In this document: piece after piece, positions 7,145 to 14,844 of the stretch
Layout of the letters: each line of letters begins with the position of its first letter
How positions within the stretch are numbered: the first letter of the stretch is position 1
NCBI GenBank assembly: GCA_017541265.1
Contig: JAFXZK010000024.1
Span: 1-34,049, forward strand
Origin: Bacteroidaceae bacterium
Lineage (GTDB): Bacteria; Bacteroidota; Bacteroidia; Bacteroidales; Bacteroidaceae
Reading direction: 5' to 3'
DNA: 34,049 bases
Program-made: the position numbers and the translations under genes
Notes under the pieces: model-generated
Databases searched by the model: none
Seen by the model: the letters and a program-made list of their open reading frames with translations, nothing else
What the model was told of the DNA's origin: nothing

Positions 7145-9409
7145 GTGAAACCCGTCAAGCGACTCATAAAACCACTTCTTTTGTTGCATTTCCTCATTCT
7201 TTTGAGCGGATGCAACGCGTCGCGTTTCATTCCCGAAGACGGCTACCTGCTCACCGGCGTGGGCATTGCCAGCGAAGGGACACATGTGGGGACGGACGAG
7301 CTGCAGGCCTATATGCCGCAGCGTCCAAACAACAAGTGGTTTTCCATCTTCAAGGTTCCCCTCGGCATCTACTGCCTTTCCGGCAGGGACAGCACAAAGC
7401 GCTTCAACCGTTTCTTGCGCCATCTTGGCGAAGCCCCTGTCATCTACGACCGCGAACGCACTTTGCAGGCTTGCGACAACATGCAGCTCAGCATTCGCAA
7501 CATGGGCTACCTGAATGCCGAAGTTTCTTTAAGGGAGAAGGCAAAGCGAAACAAGATGAAGGTGTCCTATCGCATCATTCCGCACGAACGCTATCACATC
7601 CGCGACTTCACGCTCAATGTTCAGGACGATGCCCTTCGCCACACTCTCGACAGCCTCAAGTACAGGCCTGCCATAAACTCCGAGGTGGACAGGAGAAACA
7701 GGCCTTATAGCATCAATGGCCTAGAATCGGAACGCGGCCGGCTCTATGGTTTGTTGGTTGAGAATGGCTACTATAAATTCAATAAGGAGTATGTCCACTT
7801 TCGCGTTGACACGACAATCGGTCACCATCTGGCAGACGTGGAAATGATTGTTAGGCAGGCTCAAGGCAACGCTGATTCCACTGATTTCTCTCACCACCGT
7901 TACCATATAGGCGACATCAGCTACGAGTTCCCGTCAGGCAGACAGTTCCTTCGCCCTAAAGTGCTTCGGAATGCCACGGCTATCAGCAAGCGACAACTCT
8001 ATCGCGAAACCGAGATGCACGAGACATACGCGCGAATGACACGCCTCAGTGCTGTGATGGGTGCAAATGTCCGCGTTGATGAGAGAACAGACGGGAGTGA
8101 CACGTTGGATGTCAGCGTATCCCTGACACCCGGCAAGATCAATTCCTTCAGTGCAGAGTTGGAAGGCACCAATTCCGCTGGCGACTTCGGCGCAGCCTTG
8201 GCGTTGTCTTATCAGAATCGCAATCTTTTCCGAGGTTCTGAACTTTTCAGCGTCAAGCTTCGCGGTGCCTTCGAGGCAATCAAGGGGTTGGTGGGGTATG
8301 CCGACCAGAACTTCATCGAGTACAGTATAGAGACAGGCATCACCTTTCCCGACTTCAAATTCCCCTTCCTGCGTTCTGCTTTCCGCCGCAATGCACAAGC
8401 CACGACAGAGATTAATTTTGCCTTCGACTCGCAAGACCGCCCCGAGTTCCATCGCCGGGTGCTGACGGGTGTACTTCGTTACCGCTGGACACGTATGAAT
8501 CGGCAGTTGCAACACCGTTTCGACCTCTTGGACATCAACTATGTCTTCATGCCTTGGATAAGCGACACCTTTCGTGAAACGTACCTTAGCGATCCGCAGA
8601 ACCGCAATGCTATCCTGAAGTACAACTACGAAAACCTATTCATCATGAACTGGAGCTACCACTTTGTGTATAACTCCAGGCCTCTTGGTGCATCTGCTTC
8701 AAACTATGGCACCAACGCCTACACGATACGAATTGGCTTAGAGACAGCAGGCAATCTGCTCTACGCTATCAGTAACATGACAGGTGCCAAGCGACATGAA
8801 GACGGAGAGTTCAAGTACTTTGGCATTGGCTATGCCCAGTATGCCAAGTTCGACTTCAGCTTCTGCAAGAGCTTCCTCATCAACAAGAACAACTCGCTGG
8901 CTCTTCACGCGGCTCTGGGCATCGCCTGTCCTTACGGCAACTCCGATATCCTGCCCTACGAGAAGCGCTATTTCAGCGGCGGTGCCAACAGTGTGCGCGG
9001 CTGGAGTGTGCGTGAGCTTGGCCCTGGCAGCTTCCAGGGTACAGACGGGCGCATCGACTTCATCAACCAGACGGGCGACATCAAGCTCGACTTGAACATT
9101 GAATACAGGACGCACCTCTTCTGGAAGTTCGACGGGGCTGCCTTCATCGATGCCGGCAACATATGGACCATCCGCGACTACAAGGACCAGCCCGGCGGCC
9201 AGTTCCGCTTCGATGAGTTCTGGCGCCAGATTGCCGCTTCCTATGGTCTTGGCCTTCGCCTCAACTTCAACTACTTCATCTTGAGGTTCGACGCAGGCAT
9301 GAAAGCTGTGCATCCTGCTTTTAAGGACAGTCGTAGACATTTCCCCATTGTGCATCCCAACTTCAAGCGCGACTTTACCTTCCACTTCGCGGTCGGAATG
9401 CCATTCTGA
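7145..9409 (+). CDS. tamL: TamL-type outer-membrane assembly lipoprotein (BamA/TamA family)
   Basis: The 754-residue product belongs to the Omp85/BamA superfamily. The GTG at 7145 gives a lipoprotein signal peptide, MKPVKRLIKPLLLLHFLILL, with lipobox LSGC and lipidated Cys23. POTRA-like repeats follow (about 25-320), then a 16-strand barrel with the diagnostic FSGGANSVRGW motif before the C-terminal third and a terminal aromatic residue (VGMPF). A lipidated N-terminus on this fold is the feature of Bacteroidota TamL, which is thought to work with TamB in envelope assembly. No tamB is adjacent here; a glycosyltransferase follows after 46 nt. A divergent RNA methyltransferase precedes it. Confidence 0.88.
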   Translation: MKPVKRLIKPLLLLHFLILLSGCNASRFIPEDGYLLTGVGIASEGTHVGTDELQAYMPQRPNNKWFSIFKVPLGIYCLSGRDSTKRFNRFLRHLGEAPVIYDRERTLQACDNMQLSIRNMGYLNAEVSLREKAKRNKMKVSYRIIPHERYHIRDFTLNVQDDALRHTLDSLKYRPAINSEVDRRNRPYSINGLESERGRLYGLLVENGYYKFNKEYVHFRVDTTIGHHLADVEMIVRQAQGNADSTDFSHHRYHIGDISYEFPSGRQFLRPKVLRNATAISKRQLYRETEMHETYARMTRLSAVMGANVRVDERTDGSDTLDVSVSLTPGKINSFSAELEGTNSAGDFGAALALSYQNRNLFRGSELFSVKLRGAFEAIKGLVGYADQNFIEYSIETGITFPDFKFPFLRSAFRRNAQATTEINFAFDSQDRPEFHRRVLTGVLRYRWTRMNRQLQHRFDLLDINYVFMPWISDTFRETYLSDPQNRNAILKYNYENLFIMNWSYHFVYNSRPLGASASNYGTNAYTIRIGLETAGNLLYAISNMTGAKRHEDGEFKYFGIGYAQYAKFDFSFCKSFLINKNNSLALHAALGIACPYGNSDILPYEKRYFSGGANSVRGWSVRELGPGSFQGTDGRIDFINQTGDIKLDLNIEYRTHLFWKFDGAAFIDAGNIWTIRDYKDQPGGQFRFDEFWRQIAASYGLGLRLNFNYFILRFDAGMKAVHPAFKDSRRHFPIVHPNFKRDFTFHFAVGMPF

Positions 9410-9411
9410 TG

Positions 9412-9450
9412 TACAATTTGACAATGTACAATTTACAATTAATTTGCAAT
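9412..9450. repeat. ACAATTT-type short repeats between tamL and the glycosyltransferase
   Basis: The spacer is made mostly of ACAATTT or its variants (TACAATTT, GACAATG, TACAATTT, TGCAATTT). It is the same family as the octamers at 16417, 18443 and 31729. Confidence 0.6.
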
Positions 9451-9455
9451 TTACG

Positions 9456-10283
9456 ATGAAGCTTTCCATTCTCATACCTACATACAATCATGACGTGAGC
9501 AGGCTTGTTCACGACTTGCAGGAGCAGTTGCCGGAAGATGCTGAAATTATCGTTGGTGATGACTCTCCGCCTCATAATATAGGGAGGGCGGCGAGGCGCA
9601 ATGCCCTTGCACGGGAAGCCAAGGGCGAATGGCTGCTCTTCATCGATGCCGATGCGGAAGTGCGGAGCAAGACGTTCATCTCCGATTATCTTGCTGCCGT
9701 TCACCCCTCCTTTGGAAGGGATGGGGGAGGCAGTTTGGTGGTTTGTGGCGGAACAGGCAATCTGCCTGAATGCCCGCGTCCGGCTGCCCGTTTGCGCTAT
9801 GACTACGAGGTGGCAAACGAGAAACGGTTCTCTTTGTCGCATCGCCGGAAGCATCCTTATGCTCAGTTCACCACCTTCAACTTCCTGATTCAGCGAAACT
9901 TGTTCCTCTCCATCGGTTTCGACGAGTCGCTGAAAGAGTACGGACACGAGGACACGCTTTTCGGCTTGGAGTTGAAACGTCGGGGCATTGCCATCCATCA
10001 TATCGACAATAAGCTGACGCATCTGGGGCTTGAAGATGCCGACGAGTACCTGACAAAGGTGGAGACAGCGCTCCGCACCCTTGCCTCGATGGACATTGAG
10101 CAGAGGAAGAATGTCCGCGTTTCGGCGTTTGCCTTGCGTCTGAAGCGTCTGCATCTGCTTGGATTGATGCAATTCCTGTTCAGGACAGGCAAGCCCATGC
10201 TTCGTGCCAATCTCTTGGGCAGACACCCCAGCCAGCTGCTCTTCACTTTCTACAAACTTGGCTTTTACGCAGATAATTCCTAA
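9456..10283 (+). CDS. Family 2 glycosyltransferase
   Basis: This 275-residue GT-A-fold enzyme would transfer a sugar from a nucleotide-sugar donor, probably for a cell-surface glycan. Visible are the N-terminal strand LSILIPTYNHD, VGDDSPP, the metal-binding DAD at 64-66 (FIDADAE) and the acceptor-side GFDESLKEYGHEDTLFGLEL. No membrane segment is clear. The ATG at 9456 starts the conserved fold; upstream in-frame codons lie in the tamL end. Residues 83-92 (HPSFGRDGGG) are encoded by a G/C palindrome and may be an insertion. The gene is probably cotranscribed with tamL. Confidence 0.9.
   Translation: MKLSILIPTYNHDVSRLVHDLQEQLPEDAEIIVGDDSPPHNIGRAARRNALAREAKGEWLLFIDADAEVRSKTFISDYLAAVHPSFGRDGGGSLVVCGGTGNLPECPRPAARLRYDYEVANEKRFSLSHRRKHPYAQFTTFNFLIQRNLFLSIGFDESLKEYGHEDTLFGLELKRRGIAIHHIDNKLTHLGLEDADEYLTKVETALRTLASMDIEQRKNVRVSAFALRLKRLHLLGLMQFLFRTGKPMLRANLLGRHPSQLLFTFYKLGFYADNS
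9702..9730. repeat. G/C palindromic repeat inside the glycosyltransferase gene
   Basis: The segment begins CACCCCTCCTTTGGAAGGG and ends GGGGGAGG. It keeps the frame and resembles copies at 20922, 31380 and 26732. Confidence 0.55.
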
Positions 10284-10309
10284 TCCTTCTTTCTTTTTAG
10301 ATTGATTAA

Positions 10310-10330
10310 TTTTGAATTTTGAATTAACAT
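10310..10330. repeat. Heptamer repeat AATTTTG upstream of rarA
   Basis: AATTTTG, AATTTTG and AATTAAC follow one another immediately before the rarA promoter. A similar TTTTGAATTAAC stretch precedes the TPP riboswitch promoter at 28624. Confidence 0.55.
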
Positions 10331-10333
10331 TCG

Positions 10334-10341
10334 TACCTTTG
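10334..10341 (+). promoter_or_regulatory. -7 box of rarA
   Basis: TACCTTTG is 8 nt before the rarA ATG, giving a leaderless or near-leaderless message. Confidence 0.65.
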
Positions 10342-10349
10342 CAGACGTT

Positions 10350-11621
10350 ATGCAGCCATTAGCAGAAAGAATGCGTCCGTTGACGCTTGACAACTACATT
10401 GGTCAGCAGCACTTGGTGGGACCCGGTGCTGTGCTTCGCCGCATGGTGGAGAGCGGACACATCAGCAGCTTCATCCTCTGGGGACCGCCTGGGGTGGGGA
10501 AGACCACCCTGGCAAGCATCATCGCACGCAAGTTGGAAGTGCCTTTCTTCACGCTCAGTGCCGTGACAAGCGGAGTAAAGGAGGTGCGCGATGTTATCGA
10601 CAAGGCACGCTCCACGCGCTTCTTCAACCAGAACAATCCCATCCTCTTCATCGACGAGATTCACCGCTTCTCTAAGTCACAACAGGACTCGCTGCTCGGA
10701 GCTGTGGAGCAGGGTGTGGTCACGCTTATCGGAGCCACAACGGAAAACCCCTCCTTCGAGGTCATACGTCCTCTGCTCTCGCGTTGCCAAGTCTATACGC
10801 TCAAACCATTGGAAGAGAGCGATTTGATGCAACTTGCTCAATATGCAGTTGAACATGACACCGAACTTGGCAAGCGTACCTTCCGCTTCGCGGAAACCGG
10901 TGCCCTGATGCGCTTCAGTGGAGGCGACGCCCGCAAACTGCTCAACATCTTGGAGCTTGTCTATGAGTCGGCTCCCGCAGAGGGCGACATAGAGCTGACC
11001 GACGCCATCGTCACCGACTGCCTGCAACAGAACCCTTTGGCATACGACAAGGATGGCGAGATGCACTACGACATTATCTCTGCCTTCATCAAGAGCATCC
11101 GTGGCAGCGACCCCGATGCCGCCATCTATTGGCTGGCCCGCATGATAGAGGGTGGGGAAGACCCTGCCTTTATCGCCCGACGGCTCGTTATCAGCGCAAG
11201 CGAGGACATCGGCCTTGCCAATCCCAATGCCCTGCTGCTCGCCAATGCCGCTTTCGATGCGGTGATGAAGCTTGGCTGGCCGGAGGGACGCATTCCCCTT
11301 GCCGAGGCGACGGTCTATCTTGCCGCAAGTCCCAAGAGCAACTCTGCATACATGGCAATCAACAATGCCCTGCAAAAGGTTCAAGAGACAGGCAATCAGC
11401 CAGTGCCACTCCACCTCAGGAACGCACCGACAAGCCTGATGAAGGAACTCGGTTACAGCAAAGGCTACAAGTACGCCCACGACTACGAGGGCAACTTCGT
11501 GCGCCAGCAATATCTGCCCGACGAGCTGCAGGGCCAGCGTTTCTGGCAACCGCAAAGCAATCCCGCAGAAGACAGGCTCCGCGCCCAGATGGAAAAGCTG
11601 TGGGGAGTGAAAAGTGAATGA
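10350..11621 (+). CDS. rarA: Replication-associated recombination protein A (AAA+ ATPase)
   Basis: RarA (MgsA) is a clamp-loader-like AAA+ ATPase acting at stalled replication forks. The 423 residues fit the family. It begins PLAERMRPLTLDNYIGQQHL, then Walker A GPPGVGKT (45-52), Walker B with DEIH (102-105), sensor 1 GATTENP (128-134) and the presumed arginine finger SRC at 144-146. The C-terminal tetramerisation region ends in RLRAQMEKLWG. A small gene follows after 25 nt, likely in the same transcript. Confidence 0.95.
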   Translation: MQPLAERMRPLTLDNYIGQQHLVGPGAVLRRMVESGHISSFILWGPPGVGKTTLASIIARKLEVPFFTLSAVTSGVKEVRDVIDKARSTRFFNQNNPILFIDEIHRFSKSQQDSLLGAVEQGVVTLIGATTENPSFEVIRPLLSRCQVYTLKPLEESDLMQLAQYAVEHDTELGKRTFRFAETGALMRFSGGDARKLLNILELVYESAPAEGDIELTDAIVTDCLQQNPLAYDKDGEMHYDIISAFIKSIRGSDPDAAIYWLARMIEGGEDPAFIARRLVISASEDIGLANPNALLLANAAFDAVMKLGWPEGRIPLAEATVYLAASPKSNSAYMAINNALQKVQETGNQPVPLHLRNAPTSLMKELGYSKGYKYAHDYEGNFVRQQYLPDELQGQRFWQPQSNPAEDRLRAQMEKLWGVKSE

Positions 11622-11646
11622 CTATGGACTTTGAACTATTAAAACG

Positions 11647-11835
11647 GTGAGCGACGGAAACTTCAATAGAGCCTTGCTGCCATCTACGCCCTACAGGAGC
11701 GGTGTTCGTATGGGGCAGCAGCAGACCAAGACCAAGGCTGTCTGCGTCTTGCGCCAAGCTTTGGAACAGGCACAGCCTCCCCTGACGGAGGAGCAGAAGG
11801 AAGCGATCGCCCGATACTTCGAAAGTGAGCTGTAG
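11647..11835 (+). CDS. Small hypothetical protein downstream of rarA
   Basis: A GTG at 11647 is the only usable start, since a TGA lies in frame at 11632. The 62-residue product starts MSDGNFNRALLPSTPYRSG and ends in a helix, LTEEQKEAIARYFESEL. It has no signal peptide or membrane segment. Codon use and base composition match the neighbouring genes and the reading frame stops before the AT-rich spacer, which supports a real gene. I recall similar short proteins in Bacteroidales but no function. It is probably cotranscribed with rarA. Confidence 0.65.
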   Translation: MSDGNFNRALLPSTPYRSGVRMGQQQTKTKAVCVLRQALEQAQPPLTEEQKEAIARYFESEL

Positions 11836-11880
11836 ATGAGTTCGTGGAGACACAGCGATTCTAATCAGAAATTTTTACAT

Positions 11881-12140
11881 TCCAACCAAGGGAAAAACGG
11901 CATTTTGAGAAACAGGGCACGCCTCGTTTCTCATAAGAGCGTGGACTTATGGTCATAAGTCCACGCTCTTATTACCCAAACGGCATGTTCCGGTAAGTGT
12001 AAAAACATGCCTGTTTTTGCAGGAAACTATGCTCCGTTTTACGGGAGAGCTTGTCGACCTGATACTATTATTGCGGTTGTTCTCGCTAAATAAGTCAGCA
12101 ATTGTCTGATTGTCAGGCTCCATTCGATTTAAGCCCATTT
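11881..12140. repeat. Intergenic repeat element, copy A
   Basis: This gene-free stretch shares ordered blocks with 26930-27235: a CACGCC then GTTTCTC motif, the long palindrome, a CGGTAAGTGTAAAAACAT-like block after it, and an identical 18-mer CATTCGATTTAAGCCCAT (12121-12138). The remaining part to 12215 holds nothing I recognise. Spacing between palindrome and 18-mer is 148 nt here and 168 nt in copy B. Edges are approximate. Confidence 0.55.
11933..11972. repeat. Perfect 19-bp palindrome (GGACTTAT family)
   Basis: Arms ATAAGAGCGTGGACTTATG and CATAAGTCCACGCTCTTAT flank a 2-nt centre. The same core recurs at 17745, 27002 and 32712. It could fold as a long hairpin in either transcript. Confidence 0.85.
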
Positions 12141-12215
12141 CTCGCATTTTAGGCAGCATACGCCAAACAAGGGGAAAAATTCCGTCAGAAGAAGCCGGTT
12201 TGCGAAAAATTTTGA

Positions 12216-13268
12216 CTATTTCTTTCTCAGCTTGCGCAGGAGTTCCTTGTTGATGTAGCTGATGCGGCGCTGCCCTTCGAGGAAGTCGGCGCGGAGGTCG
12301 GCTCCAAAGGTTGAAATCTCTTCGTTCACGCCATGGTAGAAGTCTGTGAAGGTGCGGAGCAAGGGTGGGAGGTAGGGTTGCTCGTTCGTGTTGACTACCA
12401 TGCGGATGCCCTTCGGGACAAGCCTGACATCCAATTCCTCGCCTGCCTGCTTCGGATCGCCGTCGAAGTGAATAACCCCTGGAGCTGAGCGTTTTATATG
12501 CAGATGTTGGCAACGGAATGTACGGATACGGCTGTTGCTGGTGATGGTTTTGTTGAAGAGCTGTATGGCAATCTGCGGCGCCTCGAGCATGGTGAACGGC
12601 TCCATCAGAGTCACGTCCATCAGTCCGTCGCTCATGCTGGCATGGGGCGCAATATAGACGTTGTTGCCGTACTGGCTGGCATTGGCGCAGGCGATGAGGA
12701 AGGCTTGGTAAACCTGCCGCTCTCCGTCGATTGTGATTTCGTAAGTGTCTGGTTTGTAGTTCAGTCCCTCCTTGAGGGTGTTCTCTATGTAGGTGAGCAG
12801 CCCGCGTTTGCCGGCTTTGGCAAAGCGGTCGCTGATGAAGGCGTCGAAGCCCACGCCGCAGGTGCAGAAGAAGGGTTCCTGGTCAATCATGCCGTAGTCG
12901 AGCTGCTCTATGTGGCAGTCGGCAAGGACTTGCAGCGCACCGTCAGGATTCATCGGGATATAAAGGTGGCGTGCCAGTCCGTTTCCGCTGCCGCAGGGGA
13001 TGATGCCAAGGGCGGTGTTGGTGTGGACAAGGCTTCGTGCCACCTCGTTGACTGTGCCGTCACCGCCTACTGCCACCACAACATCCACACCCTCGCGTAT
13101 TGCCTCGCTTGCAAACTCTGCGGCATGGCCTTTGTGCTCCGTCTGGCGGATGGTCCAGTCGAAGCGGCGCCTGTCCAGATATTCCGGAATGAGGTCGATG
13201 ATGTGCCCCTTATCCGAAGTGCCCGAAATGGGGTTGACGATGAAAACTATTCTTGTCCTCTTGTCCAT
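12216..13268 (-). CDS. Diacylglycerol kinase-family lipid kinase (YegS/BmrU type)
   Basis: The 350-residue protein has the DAGK catalytic domain: IVFIVNPISG at the N-terminus, nucleotide-binding GGDGTVNE (68-75), GSGNGLAR (93-100) and a C-terminal beta-sandwich with FDGDPKQAG. It would phosphorylate a lipid hydroxyl with ATP at the inner face of the membrane. The actual lipid is not predictable from sequence. Divergent transcription with serine palmitoyltransferase raises the possibility of a sphingoid base or ceramide substrate (inference). The ATG at 13268 is 11 nt from its -7 box. The C-terminal extension after about 300 is basic. Confidence 0.9.
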   Translation of the reverse strand: MDKRTRIVFIVNPISGTSDKGHIIDLIPEYLDRRRFDWTIRQTEHKGHAAEFASEAIREGVDVVVAVGGDGTVNEVARSLVHTNTALGIIPCGSGNGLARHLYIPMNPDGALQVLADCHIEQLDYGMIDQEPFFCTCGVGFDAFISDRFAKAGKRGLLTYIENTLKEGLNYKPDTYEITIDGERQVYQAFLIACANASQYGNNVYIAPHASMSDGLMDVTLMEPFTMLEAPQIAIQLFNKTITSNSRIRTFRCQHLHIKRSAPGVIHFDGDPKQAGEELDVRLVPKGIRMVVNTNEQPYLPPLLRTFTDFYHGVNEEISTFGADLRADFLEGQRRISYINKELLRKLRKK

Positions 13269-13279
13269 GATTCGTGCTG

Positions 13280-13287
13280 CAAAGGTA
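13280..13287 (-). promoter_or_regulatory. -7 box of the lipid kinase gene
   Basis: The minus strand reads TACCTTTG, 11 nt before the start codon. Confidence 0.62.
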
Positions 13288-13294
13288 CGAAAAG

Positions 13295-13322
13295 ATTAGG
13301 GAATAGGGATTAGGGAATAGGG
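13295..13322. repeat. Heptamer array ATTAGGG/AATAGGG x4
   Basis: Four perfect 7-nt units alternate ATTAGGG, AATAGGG, ATTAGGG, AATAGGG, directly upstream of the lipid kinase promoter. Confidence 0.8.
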
Positions 13323-13356
13323 AAAAAGAACAAAAATGTGCATATAAACAAATAAT

Positions 13357-13384
13357 TCTTCACTCTTCACTCTTCACTTTTCAC
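13357..13384. repeat. Heptamer array TCTTCAC x3 plus TTTTCAC
   Basis: Three exact TCTTCAC units and one variant end 9 nt before the -7 box of serine palmitoyltransferase. A two-unit version sits at the start of the pnuC-like gene (31143-31156). Confidence 0.8.
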
Positions 13385-13393
13385 TTTTTTTTG

Positions 13394-13401
13394 TACATTT
13401 G
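13394..13401 (+). promoter_or_regulatory. -7 box of serine palmitoyltransferase
   Basis: TACATTTG precedes the chosen ATG by 57 nt. Confidence 0.58.
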
Positions 13402-13458
13402 CACCGCAAACTAACAAATCGTACATGTGCATCGCACATCGTACATATTCTATCATAC

Positions 13459-14646
13459 ATGGGATTATTACAAGACAGATGCGCCAAATACACACTCCCC
13501 CAAGAGTTCATGGCGCAGGGTATCTACCCTTATTTTCGTGAAATAGAAGGCAAGCAGGGCACCGAGGTCATCATGGAAGGCCGCCGCGTGCTGATGTTTG
13601 GCTCGAATGCCTATACTGGCTTGACCGGCGACCAGCGCGTCATTGATGCTGGATGCAAGGCAATGCAGAAATACGGCAGCGGCTGCGCTGGCAGCCGTTT
13701 CCTCAATGGCACACTCGACATTCACGTTCAGCTCGAAAAGGAGCTTGCTGAGTTTGTTGGCAAAGATGAGGCTCTATGCTTTGCAACGGGCTTCACTGTT
13801 AATAGCGGTGTCATCAGTCAGCTGGTGGACCGCAACGACTATGTCATCTGCGACGACCGCGACCATGCTAGCATCGTGGACGGCCGCCGCTTGAGCTTCG
13901 CCACGCAGCTCAAGTACAAGCACAACGACATGGAGGATCTTGAGAAGATGATTCAGAAGTGTGAGCCTGACCGCGTGAAGCTCGTCGTTGTGGACGGCGT
14001 GTTCAGCATGGAAGGCGACCTCTGCAAGCTTCCCGAAATCGTCGAGCTGAAGAAGAAGTACCAGAACGTCGCCATCATGGTCGACGAGGCTCATGGCATC
14101 GGCGTCTTCGGCAAGCAGGGCAGGGGTGTCTGCAACCACTTCGGCCTCACGAAGGACGTTGACCTCATCATGGGCACATTCTCCAAGAGCCTGGCTTCCA
14201 TCGGCGGCTTCATCGCTGCCGACAGCAGCGTCATCAACTGGCTCCGCCACACCGTCCGCACCTACATCTTCAGCGCAAGCTGCACGCCGGCAGCCACAGC
14301 CGCAGCCCGCGAGGCTCTGCACATTATCCAGCAGGAACCTGAACGTCTGGAAGCGCTCTGGAACGTCACCAACTATGCGCTGAAGCGTTTCCGCGAGGAA
14401 GGCTTTGAGATTGGCGACACAGAAAGCCCAATCATTCCGCTCTACGTCCGTGACACCGACAAGACCTTCATGGCAGTGGCCAAGGCCTTCAACGAAGGCG
14501 TCTTCATCAATCCTGTCATTCCGCCGGCCTGTGCGCCGCAGGACACGCTCGTACGCTATGCGCTCATGGCAACACATACACGCGAACAGGTTGACGAATC
14601 CGTCGTGAAGCTCAAGAAAGTCTTCAAAGAACTTGGGATTCTCTAA
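13459..14646 (+). CDS. spt: Serine palmitoyltransferase (alpha-oxoamine synthase)
   Basis: This PLP enzyme condenses L-serine with an acyl-CoA to form 3-ketosphinganine, the first step of sphingolipid synthesis, in the cytoplasm. The 395 residues from the ATG at 13459 begin MGLLQDRCAKYTLPQEFM. Family motifs are GSNAYTGLTGDQRV (48-61), the PLP-stacking His136 in DHAS, DEAHGIG (209-215) and the Schiff-base Lys243 in GTFSKSLASIGGF. An in-frame upstream extension lies in the AT-rich leader and is unlikely. Related enzymes (KBL, BioF, HemA) share the fold; the N-terminal YFREIEG and overall pattern fit Bacteroidota Spt best. A strong terminator follows. Confidence 0.88.
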   Translation: MGLLQDRCAKYTLPQEFMAQGIYPYFREIEGKQGTEVIMEGRRVLMFGSNAYTGLTGDQRVIDAGCKAMQKYGSGCAGSRFLNGTLDIHVQLEKELAEFVGKDEALCFATGFTVNSGVISQLVDRNDYVICDDRDHASIVDGRRLSFATQLKYKHNDMEDLEKMIQKCEPDRVKLVVVDGVFSMEGDLCKLPEIVELKKKYQNVAIMVDEAHGIGVFGKQGRGVCNHFGLTKDVDLIMGTFSKSLASIGGFIAADSSVINWLRHTVRTYIFSASCTPAATAAAREALHIIQQEPERLEALWNVTNYALKRFREEGFEIGDTESPIIPLYVRDTDKTFMAVAKAFNEGVFINPVIPPACAPQDTLVRYALMATHTREQVDESVVKLKKVFKELGIL

Positions 14647-14690
14647 AAAGCAATAGGGATTCTCTAAACAGACAAATAAGAGAACGGCAC

Positions 14691-14736
14691 AGAGGCAATG
14701 CTTCCTTCCACAGCAGGCAAGTATTGTCTCTTTTCT
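14691..14736 (+). terminator. Rho-independent terminator after spt
   Basis: AGAGGCAATGCT (14691-14702) pairs along 12 bp, including two G-U pairs, with AGTATTGTCTCT (14720-14731), followed by TTTTCTT. Confidence 0.75.
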
Positions 14737-14844
14737 TATATATATAATAATGAATAAGTGTACTGAATAAAATGCTGCGCTTTGGGTCTAACGGACGTTA
14801 TGTTTAATACAAACCGCAGACACTATCCTTATGAAAGATATCAA

